Below, piece by piece: positions 37,200 through 48,718 of a stretch of 64,000 nucleotides of DNA. A program made the translations under genes and the position numbers. The notes under the pieces were generated by a model. It did not search any database and had not been told where the DNA came from. It was given only the letters and a program-made list of their open reading frames with translations. The stretch is from Himantopus leucocephalus (Eukaryota > Chordata > Aves > Charadriiformes > Recurvirostridae). Where the stretch lies: positions 78,890,536 to 78,954,535 of the forward strand of contig RSEF01000003.1 in NCBI GenBank assembly GCA_003993805.1. Direction: 5' to 3'. Positions within the stretch are counted from its first letter, which is position 1; each line of letters opens with the position of its first letter.

Positions 37200-38140
37200 T
37201 TTTAGGGGTATTTACAGGATTTGGCAAGATCAAGCCATTTGGTCTGTTATCACAACTGTAGCATCACAGAGGACTGTTTTGCTCTTTCAGGAGCAAGGTC
37301 TGACTACAAATATCAAACTAAATCAATTCAGGCTGTCAGGATTCTGGGGTTCTGCATCAGTGATGGATGGCTCCTGACTGCTGGTATTCACAAGTGTATT
37401 TTTTCTTCAGGCTTGGCTGTTTTAGTTCTATATTCCCAAATGCTATGGGGTATTTTATATCCCTTTGTAGCTTGCAGCAAGTCAAATAAATATCTTGAAT
37501 TGGAAGTTGACCAAGTTCCTTGATTATGCTACAGTGAGGAAAGGAGCTTTCAAGCTATCTAATCTATATAGCTAATATATGTCTAAAGTACTTCTCACAT
37601 TTAGTATTTCTCTTGAACTGGCAGTTGACCAACTTCCCTAGCAGTGTCTTTGTACCAAAAAAAAAAAAAAAAANAAAAAGAAGACTTATCTTCATTATGT
37701 CTGAAGAATTTAAATATTATTATTTGCTAAGTACTAAAAAAGCTGAAGATCTATTAACAGCCCTAGTGCCAGAGCAGCTGCTGCTGGACATACAATATTA
37801 ATGCACTTATGTCACTTCAGAGTAGAACTCTACCGCTGCATTTCATCATTGGGCTGAATGTGGCAAAGCTATCCGTGCAGACTTTGCTAACAGTGTAATA
37901 TAAATCTACAGGAAGCTGCAAAAATCTCTTCTCACTGGGAGCACAGGGATATGCTGTGATGAATTTTTGACTGCAGTTTCTTCACTACTGGTATTCAGTC
38001 TCCAGTGTGTGCAAAACAACACAATAACTCATGTGCCAGTGCCTCCAACAGTGTCACTAGTTTCAGTCATCAATGAATGCTCACTTAACCAAAAGTGCCG
38101 TGTATTTAATGCACATCTGTCTCTACTCACCTCTCCTTAG
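37200..38140. other. Non-coding stretch with diverged repeat and poly-A seam
   Basis: CTTGAATTGGAAGTTGACCA near 37493 and CTTGAACTGGCAGTTGACCA near 37613 form a diverged direct repeat about 120 bases apart. The poly-A tract at 37657-37679 contains an N. Nothing else was recognised. Confidence 0.5.
37657..37679. repeat. Poly-A tract split by an N
   Basis: Seventeen A at 37657-37673, N at 37674, five A at 37675-37679. The A-run is not preceded by a recognisable retrocopy, so it is best seen as a simple homopolymer at an unresolved join. Confidence 0.85.
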
Positions 38141-38209
38141 AATTTATTCTGTCCACGATGAGTATGAAACAGGAAAAAGATGAAGAAAACTACAGTAAAG
38201 CAAAGCCTG
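38141..38209 (+). other. Candidate 69-base exon with open frame (low confidence)
   Basis: Upstream is a pyrimidine-rich acceptor ending CACCTCTCCTTAG at 38140. Downstream is a near-consensus donor CCTG|GTGAGT at 38209/38210. The interval is 69 bases. One frame is fully open and ends in MSMKQEKDEENYSKAKP, lysine- and glutamate-rich. In that frame the exon starts after the first base of a codon and ends with one base of the next, so it is symmetric (phase 1-1) and could be included or skipped without changing the frame. The ATG at 38158 has A at -3, so a first coding exon is also possible. I do not recognise the peptide. Strong splice-like pairs also arise by chance in 64 kb. Confidence 0.22.
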
Positions 38210-39516
38210 GTGAGTGAAATGGTATCTACAGCATTTTTGTAGTTCTGTACATCTAAATATAGTACAATAGTCTGTTTTCAAGCAGTAGGAATAGGAAGAT
38301 CAGTTAGGGCTGTCTATTACCACCTTTGAGAACATCTTTTGTTTCTTCTGCAAGAAGAATATGAATGAATATAAAGAAGATCATTCAGGAAAATTCATTA
38401 CCATATTTCTTAATAATCTGTCCCACTTTATTTCAGAGATAATAATAGACTATATATTATGTATTTGCACCTGACTTTTATCACTGATATTGGTAGAAAA
38501 GATACATAATTGTAGAGATCATATACAGGCCTGCCAGCATGGGTTTTCCTTAGAGCTTTACCAATATAAAAAGCATAGGGTACAAAAACAACTTAAAACA
38601 ACAAGATTAATTATAAATAACAGAATAGCAAGTCCTTTAACCACTTGCTAGGAGTGCAATGTCAATAAACATTTATACAGTATTATCTGTTCAAAAATAT
38701 ATTTTTGCTGTTGGATGAATGGAATAAAATGTTTAAGAATAACAATCAGTCTTTAAATGATTTAGCTTTGTCTGTTTGTCTTGTTGAATATTATTGCAAA
38801 CGATCCTGTCAAATCTGTGGACAGGAATATTTCTAAAACAGTAACTGCTTACTCCAATCAATAGACTGGGTACTACTTGTACTTGTGAAAATGAACATCA
38901 TAAGAAAGCTCTAAATTGCATATGGACATTCTGTTGCAAGATAATTGTCAAATTATGTGAATCCAACTGCAACTATTTCGACATTAGAAATGCAATAACA
39001 ACTGTTTCATAGCAAAAGTTTGAAAGGGTCACAGCATTACGGCACTTCTGTGACTAATAATCACTCTTAGCTGGAGAGAAATTCCACTAAATCAGTGGTA
39101 AAATCATTGTAATAGAAAACATACATTTTCATTTGAATCAGTGTGAACATGATTAGGAGGCTCAAGTCAGTATTAGTTTATACTTACTTGCATGTCAAAT
39201 CAGAGCATTACATAATTACTTGCTTATGCTCTTTTGTGCATGTTTGCCTACACAGACAGTAAATTTACTCTGCCTTCCCTTACAATAAATTCAACCTTGT
39301 TGTATTAAGTTCTTTGGGTAACAAAACCAGATTAGATTTATATCTATTCCCTCTATAAAGCAACACAGAAATTCCTAAAAATGCTGTCTTCTTGAAAACC
39401 AGGCACTGGAAATTTCTGTCAGAACTTTTATGTGAAGTTGTTTATTTTTATTATAATTTTTACTGAAAAGTTTGGCTGTTATAGAAATGTTACTTTTTCA
39501 CTGGAAAAATAAATTA
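38210..39516. other. Non-coding stretch, nothing recognised
   Basis: AT-rich unique sequence between the candidate exon and the next CR1. No repeats, open frames of note or structural signals were found. Confidence 0.45.
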
Positions 39517-40060
39517 CAGAGTCACAGAATCACAGGAGAGCTGAAGGTGGAAGGTACCTCTGGAGATCTGTAGCTGAAGCCCCCTGCTCAAAGAAGGGTC
39601 AATTACAGCAAGTTGTGCAGAGCTGTGTCCAGCTGGGTTTTGAATATCTTCAAGGATGGAGACTCCACAATCTTTTTGGGCAACCTGTGCCAGGGCTTGG
39701 ACACCTTCACTGTAGAAAAGCTTCTTCCTATGTTTAAATGGAATTTCAGTTTTTGCTCATTGCCTCTTCTCCTGTCACTGGGCTACACTGGGAAGAGTCC
39801 GTCTCTGTCTTTCTCATCCCCCACCTGCAATCAGGCTTTTGCACACACTTTTGCACACATCTCAATGAGCCTTCTATGCTCCAGGCTGAACAACCCCATC
39901 TCTCTCAGCCTTTTCTCACATGACAGATGCTCCATCCCTTCATCATCTTTGTTGCCCCCCAGTAGGCTTATGTTTGTCTTGTACCAAGGAGCCCAGAAAC
40001 AGATCCCCGGTTCCTTTGCAGAGCTCTTTCCCAGTTGGCTAGCCACCAGTGTTTACCAGA
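39517..40060 (-). mobile_element. CR1 3' fragment, antisense, older subfamily
   Basis: Begins CAGAGTCACAGAATCACAGG, the reverse complement of a CR1 3' end. It runs through CTGGGTTTTGAATATCTTCA, GGATGGAGACTCCACAATCT, GGGCAACCTGTGCCAGGGCT, CTTCTATGCTCCAGGCTGAA and CAACCCCATCTCTCTCAGCC to CCCAGAAACAGATCC near 40000, with CR1 similarity fading by about 40060. It is more diverged than the 20-kb copy. A 171-codon + frame through it (39613-40128) reads the antisense strand of the element and is an artefact. Confidence 0.9.
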
Positions 40061-41878
40061 GCACTGTGAGAAATGAAATGTTTTCATTGACTATTCAACC
40101 TGCAGCAGATTTGGAAATGTTCTTCTAAGATGTCTTTCTGTCCAAATGCATTGGTCAGAACTTATGATGGGCATAAATAAACTGCTATGGACAGCTTGAA
40201 AATGAAAATATATAAAAACTAAACCGAAAATAAGTTAAAAGAACTGCTCAAGTAAACCAGGTCCATAAAAAAATTAACTGTGGGCCTTATATATCTTCTT
40301 CACATGTAACCTACAAAACCGACTTGAAACTGGGTTGTCAAAAAGGTTTGTAATGATAGAAAAAACAGTGGTGTGGCTCTACCCTTATTTTCTTCTTTAG
40401 GGCAGAAAAATGTTAACTGTCTAATAAGTTCCGATTAATAACCAGAATTTGCACATGACAACTATTAGTAGTGTTATGCCTAAGTCTCAGAAATTGAAAG
40501 TTAGATTCATCTCGTCCATCTTTACAGGAGATTGGACACATGCAGCCCAGGGTCCCTTTATAATCAGTGAAGGGAGATAGGCTGAGACTGCTTATTGCCC
40601 ACTAATAAAACAGACAAAATAAAAATTGAGATGTCAATTTAGAAGTCTTGGAGTCAGTATTAGAAAATGACTAATTTATTTTCTGGCTTAAAGAAAATAA
40701 TATTTTATTTCCTCAGATGTACATTTATACATTTGGTAATGTTCACATTTATGTAGACAGATCTGACTTCAACCGTTGGAGTAAAATTCACACCCTTTAG
40801 GTGGACATATGTTCTTTACATCCTTCACAAGCTGGAGACTCGTAATGGCCAAAAGGAACAGCTATTATGGCCTAGTGTGAGGGCAGTCTGTTATGCTGCG
40901 CTTCCTGCAACAGGCTTCACTCATGTCTGTAGTATCTAAAGTACCGCTGACTAAAGAGTGTGGTAGTAACTTCCTCATCAAAAACCTGGATGCCAGGCAA
41001 CTAGGTGCCTAGATGAGATGGCAGAAAGGGGCAAGCAGATTCAGCCCATACTCTTTGACACAGGTACTTAAATTCAGCCGTCATTTTATCGGTCTTCATT
41101 CGTCTTGCTAAATGAGCATTATGTTTTTTAGCCTGATTGAACTCCTTCGAACTCCTGAGATGAAGAGCAAGTCACTTACTGAACAAGGGCCGTGTAATAC
41201 GAACAGTGATACATAGGCTGTGTAGCCTGACTCTCAGCCTGACAGCCTCTGTGGTGTTTGTCAAAAGCACAGGTTTCTCAGCTGGAAGCGTGATTTGAGA
41301 GGTTGGCTGCAGCAAAAACACTTGACCCATGAACCTATTCTGCTTTTTGCCAGAAAAAGATAGTAATTTTCCAATTAGCTCAAAGTAAGAACACAAAGAC
41401 AACACATTTGAGAAACAGGAACAATAATAGGTGATAAAGCAAGTAAATCTTAAACAGGAAACTGTGGAAGAAAGCAGCAGTTCACAGAAGAGAGCTGAAA
41501 AGACAGAGAAGACACAGTATGCCACAGACCAGTGAGAAATGGCCATAATGTTGATTGTGAGAGAAGCTAATGAGGCCAGCTTGGTTGTCAGTCTTCTTTT
41601 GACTCAGGCGAGAGCTATGTACAGACAAAGGAAGCACAACTGAGCCAATTTAAAATGTCTTAAGAACCTTCATAATGAAATACAGGCCAAGTGAGATGGA
41701 ATAGGTCTGTCCACGCTCAGGTTCTGAAAGAGCAGTTCCCTGAGTCTGGGGCCAACATGTTCTGCTCTGTGTCTTGTCCCAGGGACATGACACAGGGCAC
41801 TGAGACAGGAGGCATCGGCACTAAGGGCAAGTCTGTCTCAGGTAAAAAGCTCTGGCTCATGTTTGGGAAATCATCTGC
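40061..41878. other. Non-coding stretch, nothing recognised
   Basis: Unique sequence. The 124-codon - frame (41172-41546) and 116-codon + frame (41691-42041) show no domains and overlap neighbouring frames. Confidence 0.4.
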
Positions 41879-42517
41879 TTGTGGAATCCCAAATTATATC
41901 TGGCAGCAGATGTTCACAGAAATCGGCAAAAAAGTTTTTGTGCAGAGCTTAGTGAGGCCAGTGAAAGCTTTTCTGAACTTAACTTCTTGCCTAAAAACAT
42001 CCAGCCCTTACCTCAACTCATCGCAGTCTTGTCACCAGTAGCAGCCATATGTAGTTCTCTGTGCATTTTCCCCCATTCTCTGCAACACATGGATAATTTT
42101 TACCACCTTTATTTACAAATTCATCACCTTGTCCTCATTCAAATGCTTTCTAAAGCACTGTTTCTCTTTAAACACACAGAAGTGAATTTAAGAGAAAAGA
42201 ATATCCTCAAACCCGACATTGAGATCCTTAGCGTTTTCTACTGGGTCCAATCCACTGTGTATCTGAGTCAGAGAGTAGAGACGGGGAACATATTTATTTG
42301 TGTATTGTATGAGGGAAGGATACTGTTAGTATTAAATAACTTACAGACAATCAAGTTAAGAGATCAATTTTACACCTGTCCATCTTCTATATCGTATAAT
42401 GTTGACATCCTCCTTTCTCTTCAAAAAACAATGGTCTCCTGTAGTTTGTACAAGTTGGGGTTTTTTTTCCCCTGTTACAAAATGGTTATCCACTTTTTGT
42501 TTCTTGCTGAGCCTTAG
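41879..42517 (+). other. 212-codon open reading frame, coding status doubtful
   Basis: The longest open frame in the window. The predicted product is rich in leucine, serine and aromatic residues. Hydrophobic clusters lie at about residues 48-65 and near the C-terminus (GFFFPCYKMVIHFLFL). There are no repeats, cysteine patterns or catalytic motifs, and I recognise no family. A frame this long is uncommon by chance at this base composition but not excluded across six frames of 64 kb. There is no clear promoter, CpG island or terminal poly(A) signal next to it. Alternatives are a chance frame or an old unannotated repeat. Confidence 0.12.
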
Positions 42518-45500
42518 TATGGTTTCTTTAATTCAAAACAAATGTGCATGCAGCATTTTTCAACACAATTAAAGACTAGCTCCTGATAGAAAAATAGCAT
42601 TAGAATGAATTAATTGTTGGTACTAGTTTGATACCAGATACAAAGAATCTGGTTTTAATTAAATGTCCCTCTGGTGAAAATGCTGTGTTATAAAAATGAC
42701 AACTCAGCATGCATTTGAATACTGCATTATAACTTCTATGTCATGTTTGCATAGTTTACTGTTTTATGAAATGTATTGCTGTGCTCTGCCCTACTGGAAT
42801 TGAATTAAATTATGAAACTCAAGCTGGCACAGAAATAATGGACTGAGGATGTATATAGCATTAGATTCTTCCCACTCCTCCTAATAACAAATAAACCAAA
42901 ATGTCATCTGGTTTCATTTTTTTGGAGGAAGTGGAGCGGTATAGAAAAGTCAGGAGGGGTGCTTTCATACTTTTTAATACTTGCATTGTAAGATGATGTA
43001 AAATTCTGAAATAACTTTTGCCTGGTTGGAGGAACACTCAGAGGAAAGTGCTTCAAACGTAACAAACAAGATCTCTTTTGCTATTTTATTTTTAGAAAAA
43101 ATTATACTGTGGAACTGTCAGTGTAGCTGTGACAGTATAATTCAGGACAGAAAACATAGGACATATATCTCTCCTTCAAAACTGAGATTGAGCTTTTAAG
43201 ATCAGTAAAAGCTCCGTGAGACTTTTCACAGCTTCAAGGCCTTAAGTTAGGGTGTCCCAGCAATTTTGAATGAGGAGGGTTTTCTGCTTACCTGCTGTCC
43301 TCCCTCATCTGCCCTGGCCAGCGTGTTCTGCTTTTCCTTTCATCAGCCTCTGGACGTGAAATGATTCTTGAACTTCTCAACCTAGTTTTGGATTCTTCCT
43401 CTGACTTAGGCAAGGGAAGAAGACCTAATTGAAAACTGATTGTTTAACGTGTGACTATGTGATGTTTAACAGCTATTTCTGCAGTATTTAATAGTGAGTG
43501 AAGTGTTTCACTTATCTGACCGGGCCTTTGGAACCTCAGTGTTTTGAAGTGTCTGGGAAATACTGAAATAAAGGTGCTTAACATCCATGAATGTTTTTCT
43601 ATTTCATCCTGGAAAAAGCAGTTATAAGTTTCTTGAAAGCATTTAGGCTATATTTTAAGTGATGTAAAAGATAAGCAAGGTTGCATGTCAGATTTAAATT
43701 GCTCAGAAAAGCTGTATGACTTGTCATAAATATTTATGTTGCTTCTAAATAAAGCACCTCCTTTAATCACTGATCATTTTGTGGTTGACTAAAATGAATT
43801 TAACTTACCAATCCTCTGTGTAGGAAATTTATTAAAAGAGGTGTAAGATAAAGCTGCACAGAGACTTTTTCCCAATTAAACACAGCGTGTTTGATCAAAC
43901 TGATTCCTTTTTTCTCTGGGGAAAAAAACCCCAACAACTGTGAAAGGATCAGAGGGAGAAGAAATGTCCTTAGCATTCCCTTAGAAGGTTATCCCATATT
44001 TCCATCATCAGAATGAACATCTACAGAACTTGGCGAGCAACCCATGGATTGTTCCTCAGCCACCCCAGGAAAAGTTGGCCATCTTCTGTTTCAGGTGGAA
44101 ATCTGTGCCTCTGGTCCAGACTCCATCCTATCAACACTGAGGAGGATGCCTATTAAAAAAAAGAGAGTATCCAAAATGTACTACCTGACATAGAAACATA
44201 AACATACAGTCCCTATATACTTGTAGCATTCACAGACTAATCTCACACACTGAGACCATACATGTAGAAGGGGGAAAGCAAAAAAGGATAGAGGCAGGCA
44301 ACAGTAATAAGATTAGAGATCCTTAGTCACTGTTTGTTTTTTTTTTTCTTAAAGTTGCAGAAGGAGCAGAAGACAAAAGGAGGCTTGAGTGGGCAAGTAC
44401 CAATAGCTAGAGTTAGTGAAGGGAAACTAAAGAGTTTAAAGCTTATGACAGAAGAAGATGATGGGATGGTTGTAACAGATGGGACTTACACTGCCAGACT
44501 GTAACTACCTTAAAGTTCAGCAGTGAGTCTTGTTGTCCAGTCTCCATCTGTGGACGCTGCTCGGAGACCTTGCATGACCCTATCTGAGGCTGATGTGTAA
44601 AGTGCATGGTATAAACTTTGGTCAATATACTTACTCTCTGTTGACTATAAAGGGAGTTGAGATAACTGCTGCAGACAAAATACCTAACATTTCTATGGTT
44701 GTAGTTAGGTGAGATGAATCTAGCAGTATGATGAGCAAAATTTGGAAGGAAGAGGGGTATTGAAAAGATAGGGAAAAAAGCAGAGGAACTGAAAAGAAGG
44801 TAGTGGGAAGGAAGGTGATGGGGGAAAAAAAAAAGAACAAACTAGGAGGAAGAAGTATAAGAAATTAAAAAAGGATGCAGAACATATGAAAAATATAGTC
44901 ATTAGTCACATGAAAAATGAAAGAGGAAAGAACCTAGCTGATACCTCTGCATATTAAGTTCAGAAGTTTACAGATTCAGGCTCTTAAAAGACCCAGATGC
45001 ATTCCCTGGCAGCTGAATTTTCCATTATATTTACCAGAAAAAATGTCTGTGGAGAAGTGCCTGTAAGTATGCAGCTCCATCTTTTGAGTCATTAAGTGCA
45101 TTATCACCCAAGATTGTGGTGAAGAACAATCTCTGGAAACACCCACTGAGAGTAGAAACCAGGTAGGATTCATTGGCACTGTAGAGTGTTAATTGGATGC
45201 TCCCAAACTATGTGCCACCATATTAGCCCATTATATCCTATGATAATTTGCGTAATGACATTGAAGAATCTCTTCAGAAGCATTTGGAGTTTGATACAGA
45301 GCATTTATGCATGACTAGAATTTTGGGCAAGAAACAGAAGACCAGTGCATATGATAAAAATATCATAGAAGTTTTGATTCTAATGTGTGACACAACATAG
45401 GTGAGTGATGCATAATACGCACAGATCAGGCTTCCACTTGGATAAATAATATAAAATTGATTTGTTAACAGATCAAATGATGAAATGGCAAGTAAAGTAT

Positions 45501-48500
45501 GTGACAGGAGCAATAAGCTGAATCATTAGTTACTTGGGTATTTTTCTCTTGGAGGAAAGGTTCTACCCTTATCTAAATGTAAGCAACAAAATCTTTGTCA
45601 GCTGATCAGTTTTCACTCAAGGAACAATGCCAAATCTCCTTCACATTTAATCCAAATGGACAATCATTTGCAAGTAACCACACCAAAGTTGAGGACAATC
45701 TAATTTAGACTGCTCATAAAATATATGTTCTCTTACTCTTCTTTCATGTCCTTTCATGAAGTCACAGTTTGACTTCCTAATTATTTTTGGCTCTTTTATC
45801 ATTGCAGATATCTATAAATAGGCTTGATAACAGAACGATAAAATGAACAAAACAGGATCAGACAATGGTACTTTGAAGGTTGTCTGTAGCCTGTTCAGAT
45901 TCTGCATCTTTTCTTTGTAGAGATTCTACTGCTTTTAGGATATTATTTTTTCCTCCGTTGCGTTCCTCATTTTCTAACTTATGAATAACTAACTTATATG
46001 AATAGCAGGTTGGCTCCTGAAAAAAGTGTTGCTAAACCATAAGTGAGGAAGGATGTTTTAAAATCCTGCTTGGTGACAAAGAGAGACAATAGTTGTTGCT
46101 GGTGTTAAATGTTACTCAGAGAGGCAGGTCAACATTTCCTTACATATGGAAAAGAGTAATCAATGAGAAAGGAAATTAATTACTGAAAATCAAGGATGAC
46201 TTCTAATGACTTAATATGACTGGAGCAAAACTAAAAGGGTAAAAACTTTTGGGGTCACCATAGCAGCCTTGGTATTGTCTCATGTAGGTATAGTAGCTGA
46301 TTTTCTGGCTTACTTGTAAATTAAGCAATTTTACAGATTGGAAGAAGACTCGTCTTCTCTAATTTAGGTGTTAAAAGTTAGTTGTTTAAATTCAGGTTAG
46401 TCTCCCTAGGGACCATGTATAGTCAATGAGAGAAACAAGGAATTCATGTTATCTTAAACTAGTTGTATTAAGATAGGCAATGCGAATTGTTTTCTGAAGT
46501 TATGCGATTTCTTCTATTGACCATAAAGGAGACCAGGGTGACCTGGACTAATAAAATGAGGAATCTTAGATTACAGAAGATGAATCCCAATTTGGGTATA
46601 TTGCTACAAATCAATTGGTATTTGAGTCTGTCAGCTTTATTTCCCTGTTTTGGTGGGAGGGAAAAAACAGCCTCGCAACTGAATTAAAAAATAGTGTCAT
46701 ATTATTTTTATATTGCATGTTTTGAATTTTTAGATATAACTTCAGATGCAGAATATTTTTAAGACATTCCTTATATTCTGATAACTAACAAAAGGTGGTA
46801 GAGATAAGAAATACAATAAATATTTCAAAACTAGATTGAAGCTTGTTGCTGAATAATAGCAATTATTGTTGTTCTCTGAATGATAGAATTAAACACAGTC
46901 TGTTCAGTTAAAGCTTGCTTAACAGTGCCACCAGGGAGAAAGGTACAAAATACCCATGGCTGCTAAATAAATAATGAGTCCTCTTCTGGCAAGTCTCATA
47001 TCGATTCAATGATCAGTGATTGTTTTAAAATCTGAAAGATATGTTTGTATGTTCAAGTTACAATTGTTGGTAGTATTAGTCAGTGTAGTGCTGGATATTC
47101 TTGTTACTCTGTAATATTTGATTCCTCTTTAAAAGATTTTTCTTGAGCATAACCATGACAGTATTCTGTCCTTTAATTACTGGTTGCATGAAACTTCCTT
47201 TTGATAACCAGGTATAAAGTCACAGAGTATGGATTGGCAATGCCAATACATTTTGTATATTGTGTTTTAATTTTCTTTCTGTTTTTTAAAAAACATGGCT
47301 TGCAGAAAACACTTTGACTTCTCTAAATGGAAGTCCGAATCAGTATAGTATGTGGTATATCCACAGATGTGAGCAATTTCATTTCTCTGTACAAAAATCC
47401 ATAGCATACAAATGAGCATGAAAATTTGGAAGCATCAACACTAATTCCTTTATATCTGTGACTATTATTTAAAGACAATAATCGCTGAAGAATTTGCACA
47501 GATTTAAAGGATGTATTTTTTGTATTTTTAAGAAGCATTTGTACAGTGACAGGCTTTTCCCTATTTACTCTAGATTACAGACGATGCAGCTGTTGCCTTC
47601 AGAAGATGGAATGTAAGGGGTATATTTTCAAAGCATGTTCTAATAGCATGATTTATTTTAGACCCTCTTATTTGTTGACTACAATGCTTGGATAACTTTT
47701 TAAGGGTATCTTTTGAGTTTACAGGACAGCTTTTTAGGAAACAAAGTAACTTTTAAAGAAAATAAATCCCAATAGCATCTGTATATGAAACTGGTTCAAT
47801 TAATAGAAAAACCTTGAAGAGCTGGGCCTTGATACTTCTCCTGCAGTCAGTCAGAAATTATGTTACTAACTCTGTGGGTGCAGAACGTGCTTTTTGGGTA
47901 TTGACGAATTGCAATTATTCAGTCCTGTAAAACTAACTGTGAGTTGCTTTAAGTTTTTATAAATAAATCTAGCAGTTACCTCTTTTTGGTTTTACTTTAA
48001 GAACTATATAGTGATCATACATTTTTTTTTTGTTATTCTGTATTTTTGCTTTTTTGCCTATTTGTATAGATAATTTAAATGAAAATGAATAGCTTTCCAG
48101 ACAAATGTAAGCATTTCTTTTTTTTTTATTTTATTTTGTTCCTGTCATTTTATCCCATTCCATTTATTTTATAATTCAAAACTAACCCATTTTTAACACA
48201 TGCATCCTGAATTTGGTGCTCTGACATGTATGCATGGAACATCACTGTTCAACAAATGACAATGGAATGACAATCAGTTTGTGGTCGCATCTCTCACAGC
48301 AGTGAGTGGGAGAAGGGGAAAGTGTTGGGACTTCAACAAAAGCGTGACAAGAGATTCTGTTTGTGGTTTTAGTGAAATTCTAGTTCCTAGTTTCAAAATT
48401 TCTCTCTGTATACTTACAGTTTCCCAGAATAAATGGGAAATAGAAAGGAAACATAATCCTTCAAGAGGTAGGACAACTATCTGTTCAGGGTGGCTGTGGT

Positions 48501-48718
48501 CTTCTTCCAGCATTGTGAAATCTCCATACATTGATATGTGAAACCATGGAGTTCTGCTCAATGCTGACAGCGTAGTATGGACGTATTCACCAGCATAGCT
48601 GGAGAAAACTTTCACAGGCTGCCAATAGCTTGCAAATTTGCAGAATAATTCTGCCTGCATTGTATCATCCCATCCTTTCCACAGCCAAACTGTGACATAT
48701 CTGTCTGTTATATTTCAG
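42518..48718. other. Long non-coding stretch with purine tract
   Basis: AT-rich unique sequence. A purine-rich segment lies at about 44744-44880. A T-rich run at about 48115-48140 is simple sequence. Two overlapping frames near 48274-48660 (128 codons on -, 86 on +) have no recognisable domains. No interspersed repeat was identified. Confidence 0.4.
44744..44880. repeat. Purine-rich low-complexity segment
   Basis: Mostly A and G, with GGAAGGAAGAGGGG at the start and GGGGGAAAAAAAAAAG near 44820-44834. It is interrupted by a few pyrimidines, so it is not a pure mirror repeat. Confidence 0.7.

Noticed and set aside
39613..40128. 171-codon open frame on +
   Set aside because: It lies mostly within the antisense CR1 copy and reads its non-coding strand, so it is a by-product of the repeat.
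46928..46945. CCACCAGGGAG, CTCF-like
   Set aside because: The following GGC core is lost (AGAAA), so it falls short of the consensus.
48274..48660. 128-codon frame on -
   Set aside because: No family recognised and another open frame of 86 codons overlaps on +. Length is within what chance allows.
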